Positions 33,150 to 41,610 of a DNA stretch of 64,000 nt are shown here, in pieces. Position numbers and translations under genes: made by a program. The stretch is from Sneathiella sp. P13V-1 (GTDB lineage Bacteria > Pseudomonadota > Alphaproteobacteria > Sneathiellales > Sneathiellaceae). A model generated the notes under the pieces. It worked only from the letters and a program-made list of their open reading frames with translations. It made no database searches and was not told where the DNA came from. The stretch lies in the NCBI RefSeq assembly GCF_015143595.1, contig NZ_WYEU01000002.1, forward strand, positions 124,001-188,000, given 5' to 3'. Position 1 is the stretch's first letter. Each line of letters starts with the position of its first letter.

Positions 33150-33174
33150 AGGGAAGAAGGATATCTTCTTCCCT
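33150..33174 (+). terminator. Hairpin between the RHS gene and its downstream membrane gene
   Basis: Perfect 10-bp stem AGGGAAGAAG/CTTCTTCCCT around GATAT, followed by pyrimidine-rich TTCTTC. The tail is interrupted by C, so it would be a leaky terminator or attenuator, nine bases past the RHS stop. Confidence 0.5.
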
Positions 33175-33230
33175 TTCTTCTGGTAATCCTGTCCTCATAA
33201 CTTATAAAGAAGGCTCGAGGAGAGGGGAAA

Positions 33231-33779
33231 ATGAAAGAGCTTTTCAAGACATTTCTGGTGGGAATGGCACACCGTAATACTATTGCCAAACATTCTCAGG
33301 GTCTGGACAGATATTTGGGTGTTTTATGTATGTTGTCGGCGGCCTGCTTGGGGATCGCGATTTTTACCCCAATCGCAACCATTCCCGAATACAGGGGTTT
33401 GGAAGGAACCTTCGCTATTCTGGACGCCCTTCTGGTACTGTTTAAAGCCAATCGTCTCCCAGATGCCGCAGTGCTCGGACTCACATTCATTCTTTGGCCA
33501 GTCTATAGCCTCTCAGTGGCATTTGATGTCTGGTACAAGTACCCTGTTCAGGAAGATAAGTTCTTAAAAGCCTCCGGCCGGTTACGTTTCTTTGGTCGGA
33601 TTTGGTACCTGATCGCCATTTCTACAGTGGGTATGGTGTATATAGTGCAGGTGGAAGCAGGCGGCGTGGTTCATTTACCAGTATACGCACTTATTCTGTC
33701 AGTGATTTTGCAAAAGCTCTGCTTCACCCGAATGCTGGGCATGGTGAACCGTATTCAGTTCGACGAGGTGGATGACTGA
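33231..33779 (+). CDS. Multi-pass membrane protein; candidate immunity protein for the RHS toxin
   Basis: A 182-residue protein I do not recognise. It has four or five hydrophobic segments: YLGVLCMLSAACLGIAIF, GTFAILDALLVLF, AVLGLTFILWPVYSLSVAF, IWYLIAISTVGMVYIVQV and LPVYALILSVILQ. Short charged ends flank these. A very strong GAGGAGAGGGG site precedes the ATG. It lies 89 bases after the RHS gene on the same strand. Position, small size and membrane nature suit an immunity protein against a membrane-acting toxin tip. That role is inferred from context only; no family was identified. Confidence 0.8.
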   Translation: MKELFKTFLVGMAHRNTIAKHSQGLDRYLGVLCMLSAACLGIAIFTPIATIPEYRGLEGTFAILDALLVLFKANRLPDAAVLGLTFILWPVYSLSVAFDVWYKYPVQEDKFLKASGRLRFFGRIWYLIAISTVGMVYIVQVEAGGVVHLPVYALILSVILQKLCFTRMLGMVNRIQFDEVDD

Positions 33780-33784
33780 GCCGA

Positions 33785-34963
33785 CTAGCGGCTCAGTTCT
33801 TTCATGGCATCTTCCAAACCATGAATGGTAAGCGGATACATGCGGTCCGTCATCAACTGTTTCATCATTTGGACCGAAGGGGTGTATTCCCAATATTTCT
33901 CGGGCACCGGATTAAGCCAAACCGCTTTGCTGTAGATATTCAACACGCGTTGCATCCAGTCTTGACCCGGCTCTTCGTTCCAATGCTCAACACTACCGCC
34001 TGCATAGGCAATTTCATAAGGTGACATGGTCGCGTCTCCCACGAAAATTACTTTGTAATCAGATGGGTAGGTGTGCAGAACATCCATCGTTGCGATGAAG
34101 TCTTTGTGACGCCGCGCGTTGTCCTTCCATAGCTTTTCATACAAGCAATTATGGAAATAGTAGAACTCAAGATGCTTGAATTCTGTACGACAGGCAGAGA
34201 AAAGCTCTTCACAGGCTTTGATATGGTCATCCATAGAACCACCGATATCAAACAGGATCAGCACTTTAACAGCGTTATGGCGTTCCGGGCGCATTTTTAG
34301 ATCAAGGTAACCAGCGTTCCTTGCTGTTGACTTGATCGTGTCGTCCAGATCCAACTCTTCGGCGGCGCCTTGACGGGCAAACTGGCGAAGACGTTTTAGT
34401 GCAACCTTAATGTTACGGGTGCCGAGTTCAACGTCATCATCGAGATTTTTATATTCCCGTTTATCCCATACTTTAACAGCACGCCTGTGACGACTTTCTT
34501 TCTGGCCAATGCGGACCCCTTCGGGGTTGTAACCATAAGCGCCAAAAGGAGAGCGGCCGGCGGTACCAATCCACTTGTTGCCGCCCTGATGGCGCTTTTT
34601 CTGCTCTTTCAAACGCTCCTGAAGAGTTTCCATGAGCTTTTCCCAGCCACCCATGGCTTCCACTTGCGCTTTCTCTTCATCGGTTAGGGAAAGTTCCGCA
34701 AGTTTCTTAAGCCACTCATCAGGAAGTTCCACGGCTTCACTGTCTGAAATGAACTCGATCCCGTTGAAGCAGTGACCAAAGACCTGATCAAATTTGTCGA
34801 GATTTTTCTCATCCTTCACCAAAGTAGTTCTGGCGAGGAAATAAAAGTCGTCTACGGAATATTCAGCAACCCCGGCCTTGATGGCTTCAATCAGCGTAAG
34901 ATATTCCCGTAATGTGACGGGTATCTTGGCGTCTTTCAGGTTGAAAAAGAATTTCACAAACAT
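33785..34963 (-). CDS. CoxE-like VWA-domain protein
   Basis: A 392-residue cytoplasmic protein with an N-terminal CoxE-type helical region (FFFNLKDAKIPVTLREYLTL) and a C-terminal von Willebrand A fold. The MIDAS motif is the degenerate form common in this family (LFDIGGSMDDH in place of DxSxS), followed by VIFVGDATMSPYEI. Such proteins pair with MoxR AAA+ ATPases as chaperones that load cofactors into or remodel metalloenzymes. The MoxR gene is just upstream with 14 bases between. No client enzyme gene is visible in the window. Confidence 0.9.
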   Translation of the reverse strand: MFVKFFFNLKDAKIPVTLREYLTLIEAIKAGVAEYSVDDFYFLARTTLVKDEKNLDKFDQVFGHCFNGIEFISDSEAVELPDEWLKKLAELSLTDEEKAQVEAMGGWEKLMETLQERLKEQKKRHQGGNKWIGTAGRSPFGAYGYNPEGVRIGQKESRHRRAVKVWDKREYKNLDDDVELGTRNIKVALKRLRQFARQGAAEELDLDDTIKSTARNAGYLDLKMRPERHNAVKVLILFDIGGSMDDHIKACEELFSACRTEFKHLEFYYFHNCLYEKLWKDNARRHKDFIATMDVLHTYPSDYKVIFVGDATMSPYEIAYAGGSVEHWNEEPGQDWMQRVLNIYSKAVWLNPVPEKYWEYTPSVQMMKQLMTDRMYPLTIHGLEDAMKELSR

Positions 34964-34977
34964 TGGGGGAGCCCCTT

Positions 34978-35823
34978 TTACCGTTGATCCCGACGGTGCA
35001 GGAAGGCAAGCCGTTCAAAAAGATGTACGTCCTGCTCGTTCTTCAATAGCGCCCCATGAAGTGGCGGGATCAATTTAGATGGATCACGGGATTTCAAAAT
35101 TTCTTCTGGCAATTCTTCCGCCATCAACAGTTTCAACCAGTCAAGCAATTCACTTGTGGAGGGTTTTTTCTTGAGGCCTGCTGTGTCACGTACATCGAAG
35201 AAGATGTTCAGCGCCTCGCGTACCAGTTCCTGCTTTGCATTAGGATGGTGAACTTCAACAATCTGCTGCATTGTTTCTGCATCAGGGAAACTGATGTAGT
35301 GGAAGAAACAACGGCGCAAGAAGGCATCAGGCAGTTCTTTTTCGTTGTTGGATGTGATGATCACCAGCGGACGGTTTTTAGCCTTAATGGTTTCTTGTGT
35401 CTCGTACACAAAGAACTCCATCCGGTCCAGTTCCTGAAGAAGGTCGTTCGGAAATTCAATGTCGGCTTTGTCGATTTCGTCGATCAGAAGGACAGGGGCG
35501 TTGTCTTTTGTGAAGGCTTCCCAAAGTTTACCTGGTCGGATGTAGTTGGAAATATCGTGAACCTTATCATCACCCAACTGACTGTCGCGAAGGCGAGAGA
35601 CAGCGTCATATTCGTAAAGCCCTTGCTGCGCTTTTGTGGTGGATTTTACGTTCCATTCAATAAACTCTTTGCCAAGTGCTTTCGCAACTTCTTTGGCGAG
35701 AACGGTTTTACCCGTACCTGGTTCACCTTTAATCAAAAGCGGGCGTTCAAGTGTTAAGGCGGCGTTCACCGCAATCATAAGATCTTCTGTTGCTACGTAG
35801 GAATCTGTACCTTGGAATTTCAT
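34978..35823 (-). CDS. MoxR-family AAA+ ATPase
   Basis: A 281-residue AAA+ protein. Walker A is GEPGTGKTVLAKEVAKALG, Walker B is VLLIDEIDKADIEF, sensor 1 is VIITSNNEKELPDAFLRR, and the helical lid follows. With the CoxE-like VWA protein it forms a MoxR/VWA chaperone pair acting in maturation or remodelling of protein complexes. The ATG at 35823 follows an AGTAGAAG-type site. It is divergent from the MFS gene. Confidence 0.93.
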   Translation of the reverse strand: MKFQGTDSYVATEDLMIAVNAALTLERPLLIKGEPGTGKTVLAKEVAKALGKEFIEWNVKSTTKAQQGLYEYDAVSRLRDSQLGDDKVHDISNYIRPGKLWEAFTKDNAPVLLIDEIDKADIEFPNDLLQELDRMEFFVYETQETIKAKNRPLVIITSNNEKELPDAFLRRCFFHYISFPDAETMQQIVEVHHPNAKQELVREALNIFFDVRDTAGLKKKPSTSELLDWLKLLMAEELPEEILKSRDPSKLIPPLHGALLKNEQDVHLFERLAFLHRRDQR

Positions 35824-35975
35824 CTTCTACTCTCGGGTTCTGTTCTTATTCGTTCGGCGCAATGGCGCGGCATTTATTAGCTATGAAAAGTAGGCATAGA
35901 AGCCAAATTGATCAAGTGATTTGACAAAAAGTCAAAAAAGGCAGAACGTAAAGGAAAAAAGAAAGCCACCATATA

Positions 35976-37223
35976 ATGTCCAGCGGCCAAGCCACCCAGA
36001 AGTCGGTAAGTGTCAGAGCCTACTACATATTTTTAATCAGTGCGGTTCTATTTGGAATAGGACAGTTTCACCGCTTGTCCGGTGCGGTTACAATTCCGCC
36101 GATCGCGAATGACATTGGTATTGCGGTTGAAAATCTTGGTGGCATTGCGGCAATCCTGTTTTTCACGTCTGCAGTTTTACAGATTCCCAATGGGTTGTTG
36201 CTGGATCGTTATGGCCCTAGACGGGTGATGCCATTTTATGTGGGAGCCGCCATCGTTGGCTGTTTGGTTATGGCATTCGCACAGAGCTTTGAAGAAGTGC
36301 TGTTATCGCGAATGCTTTTGGGCGGCGGATTTTCTGTAACAATGATGTCAGCCTATGTGCTGTTTGCAAAGTGGTTTCCAGTGGATCGCTTTGCCACCAT
36401 CGCTTCATGGATGATGGCAGCGTCAAGTATTGGCAGTATCTTGGCATCTTATCCACTGGCCTACTTCATCGAAACCTTTGGATGGCGGCCAGCCTATTTT
36501 ATCGTCGCAGCTTTTACGTTATTGGCCGTCTTTATTGGCGTTATGGTGATACGGGATGCGCCCGATGAATATGTTCAGGATGCGAAGCAGCCCACAACGC
36601 TTATTGCCAGCATTAAGGGGTATGTCGAGGTTCTGAAATTCCCTGGTTTCTTTTATTTCTTGGCCATGGGTTTTGTTGCCTTTGGTCCCTCAACTGCGAT
36701 TTTAGGAATGTGGGGCGGGCCCTATTTGCAGGATATATATGGGCTGGATGGTGTGGCGCGCGGTGAAATACTGTTTATGATGGTTGTCGCAATTCCGGTC
36801 GGGGCGTTGTTTTTTGGACCTTTGGACCGTGTAATCCCTAGCCGAAAGATGATTGTTTATACAGCTGTTGGATTTGAGATCGTCGCTTTTACAGTTCTGG
36901 GGTTGAATGACGGGCTGCCACTTTGGGCTATAGCTGGACTGTTTGTATCTATCGCCTTTCTTCAACAGCATTATATTGTGCTTGCGGCACAGTGCCGGGC
37001 CGCTTTCCCCGATTATTTTGTGGGGAGAGCAAATTCGACTTTAAATATGGTCAGTATCCTTGGCGTAGGGGGGATGCAAATGCTGGTGGGATGGGGGCTC
37101 TGGCTGTCACCAGAACACGGGTACGAGATATCCTTCTTAGGGATCGCCGCCCTGCTGGTCACTGCATGTATTTTCTATTTCTGGTCTTTTACAGGTAATC
37201 CCGAAAATAACCTAAAAGAGTAG
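35976..37223 (+). CDS. Major facilitator superfamily transporter
   Basis: A 415-residue, 12-segment inner-membrane transporter. The MFS signature between segments 2 and 3 reads NGLLLDRYGPRRVMPFY. Hydrophobic segments are evenly spaced in two halves with a central cytoplasmic loop near 200-215 (RDAPDEYVQDAKQPTT). It resembles the general nitrate/sialate-like or oxalate-like MFS group in length, but the substrate cannot be deduced. The ribosome site is weak (only a GAAAG at 35961-35965), so a slightly different start is possible. Confidence 0.9.
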   Translation: MSSGQATQKSVSVRAYYIFLISAVLFGIGQFHRLSGAVTIPPIANDIGIAVENLGGIAAILFFTSAVLQIPNGLLLDRYGPRRVMPFYVGAAIVGCLVMAFAQSFEEVLLSRMLLGGGFSVTMMSAYVLFAKWFPVDRFATIASWMMAASSIGSILASYPLAYFIETFGWRPAYFIVAAFTLLAVFIGVMVIRDAPDEYVQDAKQPTTLIASIKGYVEVLKFPGFFYFLAMGFVAFGPSTAILGMWGGPYLQDIYGLDGVARGEILFMMVVAIPVGALFFGPLDRVIPSRKMIVYTAVGFEIVAFTVLGLNDGLPLWAIAGLFVSIAFLQQHYIVLAAQCRAAFPDYFVGRANSTLNMVSILGVGGMQMLVGWGLWLSPEHGYEISFLGIAALLVTACIFYFWSFTGNPENNLKE

Positions 37224-37354
37224 TCATCGAATTTTGTATATTTATTTCTTGTAATATTAGATTTTTGAGGTAATAGTTTAGAATATAATAATTCTAATAA
37301 AGTAGTTTTATTGGGGGGATTGAAGTTTTCACTTTTAACAAGGGGTGAAGATAG

Positions 37355-38236
37355 ATGCCCAAAAACGATACCACCGGCACAGTTAAACAAAATAGAGCCT
37401 TTATCTCTACCATTATGGCTGCTCCCATGCTCAGCAGGGAACGTGAGTTTATGTTGGCAACCAGATGGCGGGACGAGGAGGATGAGGAAGCTCTGCACGA
37501 ACTTGTAACGGCATATGTCCGGCTTGTTGTGTCCATGGCTTCAAAATTCACACATTATGGCTTGCCTCTCAGCGATCTTGTTCAGGAAGGCAATATTGGC
37601 TTGATGCAAGCTGCCTCCAGATTTGAGCCTGAGCGGGAAATCAGATTTTCAACATATGCGAGCTGGTGGATTAAATCTGCAATGCAGGACTATATACTTC
37701 GCAATTGGTCGATCGTCAGATCTGGGACAAGCGCCACTCAGAAATCGCTATTCTTTAATTTGCGTTGGCTTCGGGCAAAAATCCAAAACCCTGAAGAAGG
37801 CAAAGTCTCTACAGAAGCGTTACAAAGTATCGCAGAGAAGCTACGTGTGGGGCTTAAGGATGTAGAAAATATGTCCAACCGGCTGGCAACTCGAGATCAG
37901 TCCTTAAACGCACCCATTAGTGAAAATGGGGACGATAGTGTCGGTGATTTTCTGCCCGATACCATGCCAAATCCCGAAGAAGTGACCATGCGGGTGCATG
38001 ATGGTCAGATCAGAGGGAAATGGCTTAGAACTGCGATGACAGAGCTGACAGATAGGGAGCAACTTATTATTCGTGAGCGCCGCCTGACAGAAGATAAGGT
38101 GACACTTGAAGCATTAGGTGTGCGTCTTGGAATTACCAAGGAACGTGTCCGGCAGATAGAACACAAAGCCTACGAGAAGCTGAAGTCATCAGTTATGCGC
38201 ATTAGTCAGGAAGAGGAAATTCGCATCAAACACTGA
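37355..38236 (+). CDS. rpoH: RNA polymerase sigma factor, RpoH family (RpoH2-type)
   Basis: A 293-residue sigma-70 family factor of groups related to sigma-32. Region 2 contains LVVSMASKFTHYGLPLSDLV, GNIGLMQAASRFEPEREIRF and STYASWWIKSAMQDYIL. The RpoH-box segment QKSLFFNLRWLRAKI is diagnostic. Region 4 has ERLIIRERR-like LIIRERRLTEDKVTLEALGV and ERVRQIEHKAYEKLK. The N-terminus and wording of region 2 resemble RpoH2 factors that answer oxidative/photo-oxidative stress in alphaproteobacteria, beside a main RpoH elsewhere. That subgroup call is less certain than the family. Confidence 0.92.
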   Translation: MPKNDTTGTVKQNRAFISTIMAAPMLSREREFMLATRWRDEEDEEALHELVTAYVRLVVSMASKFTHYGLPLSDLVQEGNIGLMQAASRFEPEREIRFSTYASWWIKSAMQDYILRNWSIVRSGTSATQKSLFFNLRWLRAKIQNPEEGKVSTEALQSIAEKLRVGLKDVENMSNRLATRDQSLNAPISENGDDSVGDFLPDTMPNPEEVTMRVHDGQIRGKWLRTAMTELTDREQLIIRERRLTEDKVTLEALGVRLGITKERVRQIEHKAYEKLKSSVMRISQEEEIRIKH

Positions 38237-38239
38237 TGA

Positions 38240-38935
38240 CTAAAATAAATCTCCCTGAATTGGTCGAATGGGGATCGGGGCAGGTCTAATCAGATCTGCC
38301 CCTTCTTCTTTTACGTTGCCAACTTTGCGATCAACAGAATGGAATTTTAAATTTGGATCCTGATCTGAAGGAGGGAGAGAGGCGGCATCATTTCCCGTTA
38401 GCCAGGTTTCAAAGTCCTCAGAACGAATGATGACCGGGGCTCTGTGGTGGATATTTTCCATATATGAAGGGGCCTTGGTTGTCAGGATCGTGCAACTTTC
38501 CACCATGCCTTGCTCCCCTCCGTCCCACTGTTCCCACAGTCCAGCGAAAGCAAGAGGATGGTTATCTTTTGACGTGAAATAGAAGGGTTGTTTCTTTCCA
38601 TCTGGCTGCTTTTGCCATTCGTAAAACCCATCTGCGGGTATCAGGCACCGTCTTTTTCTGAAGGGGCTTCTAAAGGATGGTTTTTCCGAAACACTCTCAG
38701 AGCGTGCGTTAATCATTCTGACAGCAACTGATGTGTCTTTAGCGAAAGGCGGTATCAATCCCCATTGAGGCATAAAGGCCTCACGTTTAGCCTTATCTTT
38801 TGCTGATAATCTAACGGCTAAAATTTTTGTTGTCGGAGGAATGTTGTAGCGCGGGGCAAAATTCGGGCTTCCCGCAAAATCGAAAAGTTTACGCAAAGCC
38901 TCTAAAGGGCTGGTTAAGCTAAATCTAGAGCACAT
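38240..38935 (-). CDS. SRAP-domain protein (YedK/HMCES-like)
   Basis: A 231-residue protein that forms a covalent link to abasic sites in single-stranded DNA through Cys2. The start MCSRFSLTSP at 38935 places the catalytic cysteine second, as required; an open frame extends 15 codons upstream but would bury it. Other family motifs are RYNIPPTTKILAVR, RMINARSESVSEKPSFRSPF, CLIPADGFYEW and HHRAPVII. It is convergent with rpoH, three bases apart. Confidence 0.93.
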   Translation of the reverse strand: MCSRFSLTSPLEALRKLFDFAGSPNFAPRYNIPPTTKILAVRLSAKDKAKREAFMPQWGLIPPFAKDTSVAVRMINARSESVSEKPSFRSPFRKRRCLIPADGFYEWQKQPDGKKQPFYFTSKDNHPLAFAGLWEQWDGGEQGMVESCTILTTKAPSYMENIHHRAPVIIRSEDFETWLTGNDAASLPPSDQDPNLKFHSVDRKVGNVKEEGADLIRPAPIPIRPIQGDLF

Positions 38936-39127
38936 TGCCAGAACTTTTCTATTTTCAAACCATATGCAAGGTATCATCAATGTGATGGCTGTTACAGAAA
39001 AATTGGAAAGGAAGTAGTCTCGATCACAGTTGCTTGATTAGGCGTTGAAGCTTTCAAATTGTCCACTAAATCACGGGGTACAAACGGCGTAGTTTTTCCT
39101 ATTTGAGTATTTGGTGAAACATTATTT

Positions 39128-39328
39128 ATGAGCAGAGCAATGCAGGACAAGGCAACAGCAACATGGGTCATCGCGGCGGCACTAATCGGTGCGATGCTAT
39201 TGCTTTCCTATTTCCCCACAACAGAAACGGTAGCAGAACCCCATATGACTTATGGGGCACATCAGGACACTTTGGGCACGGTCCTGGGTGAAAACTTAGG
39301 CGCAACTGTAAATAAGTTTACGAACTAA
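39128..39328 (+). CDS. Possible small single-pass membrane protein
   Basis: A 66-residue reading frame with one hydrophobic segment (WVIAAALIGAMLLLSYF) after a short polar N-terminus and a polar, possibly periplasmic, tail. It fits tightly into the gap before the convergent ccdA-like gene (one base between stops). No strong ribosome site lies before either ATG (39128 or 39140), so the call is tentative. Confidence 0.42.
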   Translation: MSRAMQDKATATWVIAAALIGAMLLLSYFPTTETVAEPHMTYGAHQDTLGTVLGENLGATVNKFTN

Positions 39329-39329
39329 T

Positions 39330-40079
39330 TCATCCGAGGTTAGCCAGGCCAGGAAAGAATTCCAGGAACCAATAAGCCAGGACCTGAAACTGGCCTGTAA
39401 AGATCAAGAGACCGGTTGCCATTAACATGGCGCCGGTCCCAACTTCCACCGCCCTGAAATACCTCCGAAATCCCTTCATAAAATTCATAAATGGATTAAT
39501 CGCGAGAGCCGCGAGCAGGAAGGGTATACCTAATCCAAGGGCATAGACGGACAGCAGGCTTATACCAAAGCTCAAGGAACTATCACTCGCCGCAATCGCC
39601 AGAATGGTTCCCAGAATAGGGCCAATGCAAGGTGTCCAACCAAACCCAAATGCCAACCCAATGACATAAGCTCCCAACCAGCTTTGTGGCTTATCAACAT
39701 TGTTGAAGCGAGCCTCGCGGTACAGAAGCGGAATACGGATAAGGCCAGTCATGTGGATGCCGAAAATCACGATGACAGCTCCGGCGATTTTGGAGAGAAT
39801 ATCCAGATGCTGAATGAGGAGTTTATTGATAAATGAGGCCCCTGCGCCAAGCAGAATAAATACTGTGGAAAAACCCAGCACAAATATCAGGGCCATCATA
39901 AACACCTTGGTTGGGTTTACGCGTTTACCTGTTGTACTTTCGTTGTCGCTTAATTCATCAAGACTGGTACCTGCTACCAGACATAGATAGGCTGGAACCA
40001 AGGGCAGTACACAAGGGCTAAGAAAACTGGCGATACCTCCGCCAACTGCTGCCAAGTAGGATATTTCTGAACCAGCCAT
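39330..40079 (-). CDS. ccdA: CcdA-type cytochrome c biogenesis / thiol-transfer membrane protein
   Basis: A 249-residue, six-segment inner-membrane protein that carries reducing power from cytoplasmic thioredoxin to the periplasm. The two redox cysteines lie in the expected segments: FLSPCVLPLVPAYLCL and FGWTPCIGPILGTI. This is the short CcdA form without the DsbD periplasmic domains. No cytochrome c maturation or thioredoxin-like partner is adjacent, so its target is unknown. Confidence 0.92.
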   Translation of the reverse strand: MAGSEISYLAAVGGGIASFLSPCVLPLVPAYLCLVAGTSLDELSDNESTTGKRVNPTKVFMMALIFVLGFSTVFILLGAGASFINKLLIQHLDILSKIAGAVIVIFGIHMTGLIRIPLLYREARFNNVDKPQSWLGAYVIGLAFGFGWTPCIGPILGTILAIAASDSSLSFGISLLSVYALGLGIPFLLAALAINPFMNFMKGFRRYFRAVEVGTGAMLMATGLLIFTGQFQVLAYWFLEFFPGLANLG

Positions 40080-40180
40080 AAATTTGTCCGCAAATTGATT
40101 TGATTGTGTTCACACATAAACCTTAAAGTGAGTACAATCCAGTAACAAGATTGTCGCAGCAATGTGAAGACTGAAAAGTG

Positions 40181-41200
40181 ATGGAAAATAAAAACAAGAA
40201 CGCATCAACGCGCAAGGTCATTGATACCCCAGCAAGTATCGTTGATAGGCTAGAGGGTCCTCAAGCTATCTCACAAGGTTGTTTTCCTTTGCCAACGATG
40301 TCCTCCAAGTCAGTCCTTGTAAAAGTGAAAGCAGCGGCTCTGAATTTTCCTGATCTTTTGATGACATATGGAAAGTATCAACATCGTCCCGAACTTCCTT
40401 TTGTCCCCGGCATGGAAGGGGCGGGAGACGTGATCGAAACCGGATCAGACGTAAAAAATGTCAAAGTTGGCGATCGGGTTATGTTTAAAGGCAAAACGGG
40501 TGCTTGTGCGCAACATGCAGTTGTAACTGAAGAGAATGTTACATTAGCCCCTGAGAGCTTAACCTGCGAACAGGCAGCCGCCTTTGCGGTGACGTTTCAA
40601 ACGGCTTATGTGTCATTAGTCCGAAGGGGACGCCTTCAAAAAGGAGAAACAGTTCTTATTTCTGGCGCTGGAGGAGGGGTTGGGCAGGCTTCTGTTGCTG
40701 TTGCCAAAGCACTGGGTGCAACTGTCATCGCTGCGGCGAGCAGTACAGAGAAACTTAAGATCGCAGCGGAAAGCGGAGCGGATTTTTTAATCGACTATTC
40801 TCAATCGGATTGGAAAGAAAATATTCTGCGGTATACCAATGGTGCAGGTGCTGATCTGTTTCTGGATCCTGTTGGCGGACAGATATTAGAGACAGGGATT
40901 AAAGCTCTTAGGAGAGGCGGGCGCGTTCTTCTTGTCGGATTTGCTTCGGGCGCTTTCGGACAGGTAGATCTTCGGGACTTGAGGGATAGAGAGATCAATC
41001 TGATAGGAGTTAGAGCGGGTGAGTATGGTCGCCGCAACCCGGAGGCGGGTCGCTCCGCCTGGCTTGAACTGGTGAAGTTAACAGAAGAAGCAGAACTGAA
41101 ACCTTACATTGGTCAAGTTTGGAAGGAGGATCAAGTGGCAGAAGCTTTAACGGCAATGGAGCAGCGCCAAGTGTCCGGAAAACAGATTGTCCTGATTTAG
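40181..41200 (+). CDS. NADPH:quinone oxidoreductase-like zinc-free alcohol dehydrogenase family protein
   Basis: A 339-residue medium-chain dehydrogenase/reductase. The N-terminal GroES-like domain includes NFPDLLMTYGKYQHRPELPF and MEGAGDVIETGSDVKNV. The nucleotide-binding motif is ISGAGGGVGQASVAVAKALG, followed by ADLFLDPVGGQILETGIKAL. The catalytic zinc ligands of alcohol dehydrogenases are absent, which fits the quinone oxidoreductase/acryloyl-CoA reductase branch. ATG at 40181 is chosen over the preceding GTG. The substrate is unknown. Confidence 0.9.
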   Translation: MENKNKNASTRKVIDTPASIVDRLEGPQAISQGCFPLPTMSSKSVLVKVKAAALNFPDLLMTYGKYQHRPELPFVPGMEGAGDVIETGSDVKNVKVGDRVMFKGKTGACAQHAVVTEENVTLAPESLTCEQAAAFAVTFQTAYVSLVRRGRLQKGETVLISGAGGGVGQASVAVAKALGATVIAAASSTEKLKIAAESGADFLIDYSQSDWKENILRYTNGAGADLFLDPVGGQILETGIKALRRGGRVLLVGFASGAFGQVDLRDLRDREINLIGVRAGEYGRRNPEAGRSAWLELVKLTEEAELKPYIGQVWKEDQVAEALTAMEQRQVSGKQIVLI

Positions 41201-41217
41201 ATTTGTTTGGTAAGTCC

Positions 41218-41267
41218 AAAAAAAAACTTCGCTAAGCAGTCATATAACTGCTCAAGCGAAGCCTTTT
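41218..41267. terminator. Shared bidirectional terminator
   Basis: Two-part stem (CTTCGCT/AGCGAAG outside, AGCAGT/ACTGCT inside, loop CATATA) flanked by A9 on the left and CCTTTT on the right. It serves the convergent ArsR gene (minus strand, strong T-run) and the oxidoreductase gene (plus strand, weaker T-run). Confidence 0.85.
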
Positions 41268-41286
41268 CAAAAACCTGTCTTACGTA

Positions 41287-41610
41287 TTACGCGACGTCTG
41301 CGAGAGAACCGTCTTCTTCACCAAGGAAGATGTCGTACAGAACCTCCAGAACATCAATCACGCTCTCATCATCGAGAGAATAGTAGATTGTCTGGGCTTC
41401 ACGGCGTGTCTTCACGATTTCTTCTTTACGTAGGCGCGCCAAGTGCTGGGACAGAGCGGACTGGCTCAGTCCAACAATTTTTTCCAGCTCACCGACGGAC
41501 CGTTCAGCGTCCACCAGATTACACAGAATCAAAAGGCGGTGCTTGTTAGACATTGCTTTTAAAAAACGGCTGGCTTCCAGAGCCTTGTCTTGAAGTGCTG
41601 TGATATCCAT
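41287..41610 (-). CDS. ArsR-family winged-helix regulator (HlyU/BigR-like)
   Basis: A 107-residue repressor-type protein. The segment SNKHRLLILCNLVDAERSVG, the recognition helix VGLSQSALSQHLARLRKEEI and the wing TRREAQTIYYSLDDESV match the HlyU/YgaV/BigR branch. Members of that branch sense persulfide through two cysteines. Here only C30 is present; the second position reads Asp (VLYDIFLG). No CxC metal site of classical ArsR is seen. It is monocistronic and shares a terminator with the upstream oxidoreductase. Confidence 0.9.
   Translation of the reverse strand: MDITALQDKALEASRFLKAMSNKHRLLILCNLVDAERSVGELEKIVGLSQSALSQHLARLRKEEIVKTRREAQTIYYSLDDESVIDVLEVLYDIFLGEEDGSLADVA

Noticed and set aside
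35056-35757. Reading frame of 233 codons opposite the MoxR gene
   Set aside because: Antisense shadow; the MoxR Walker motifs on the minus strand settle the coding strand.
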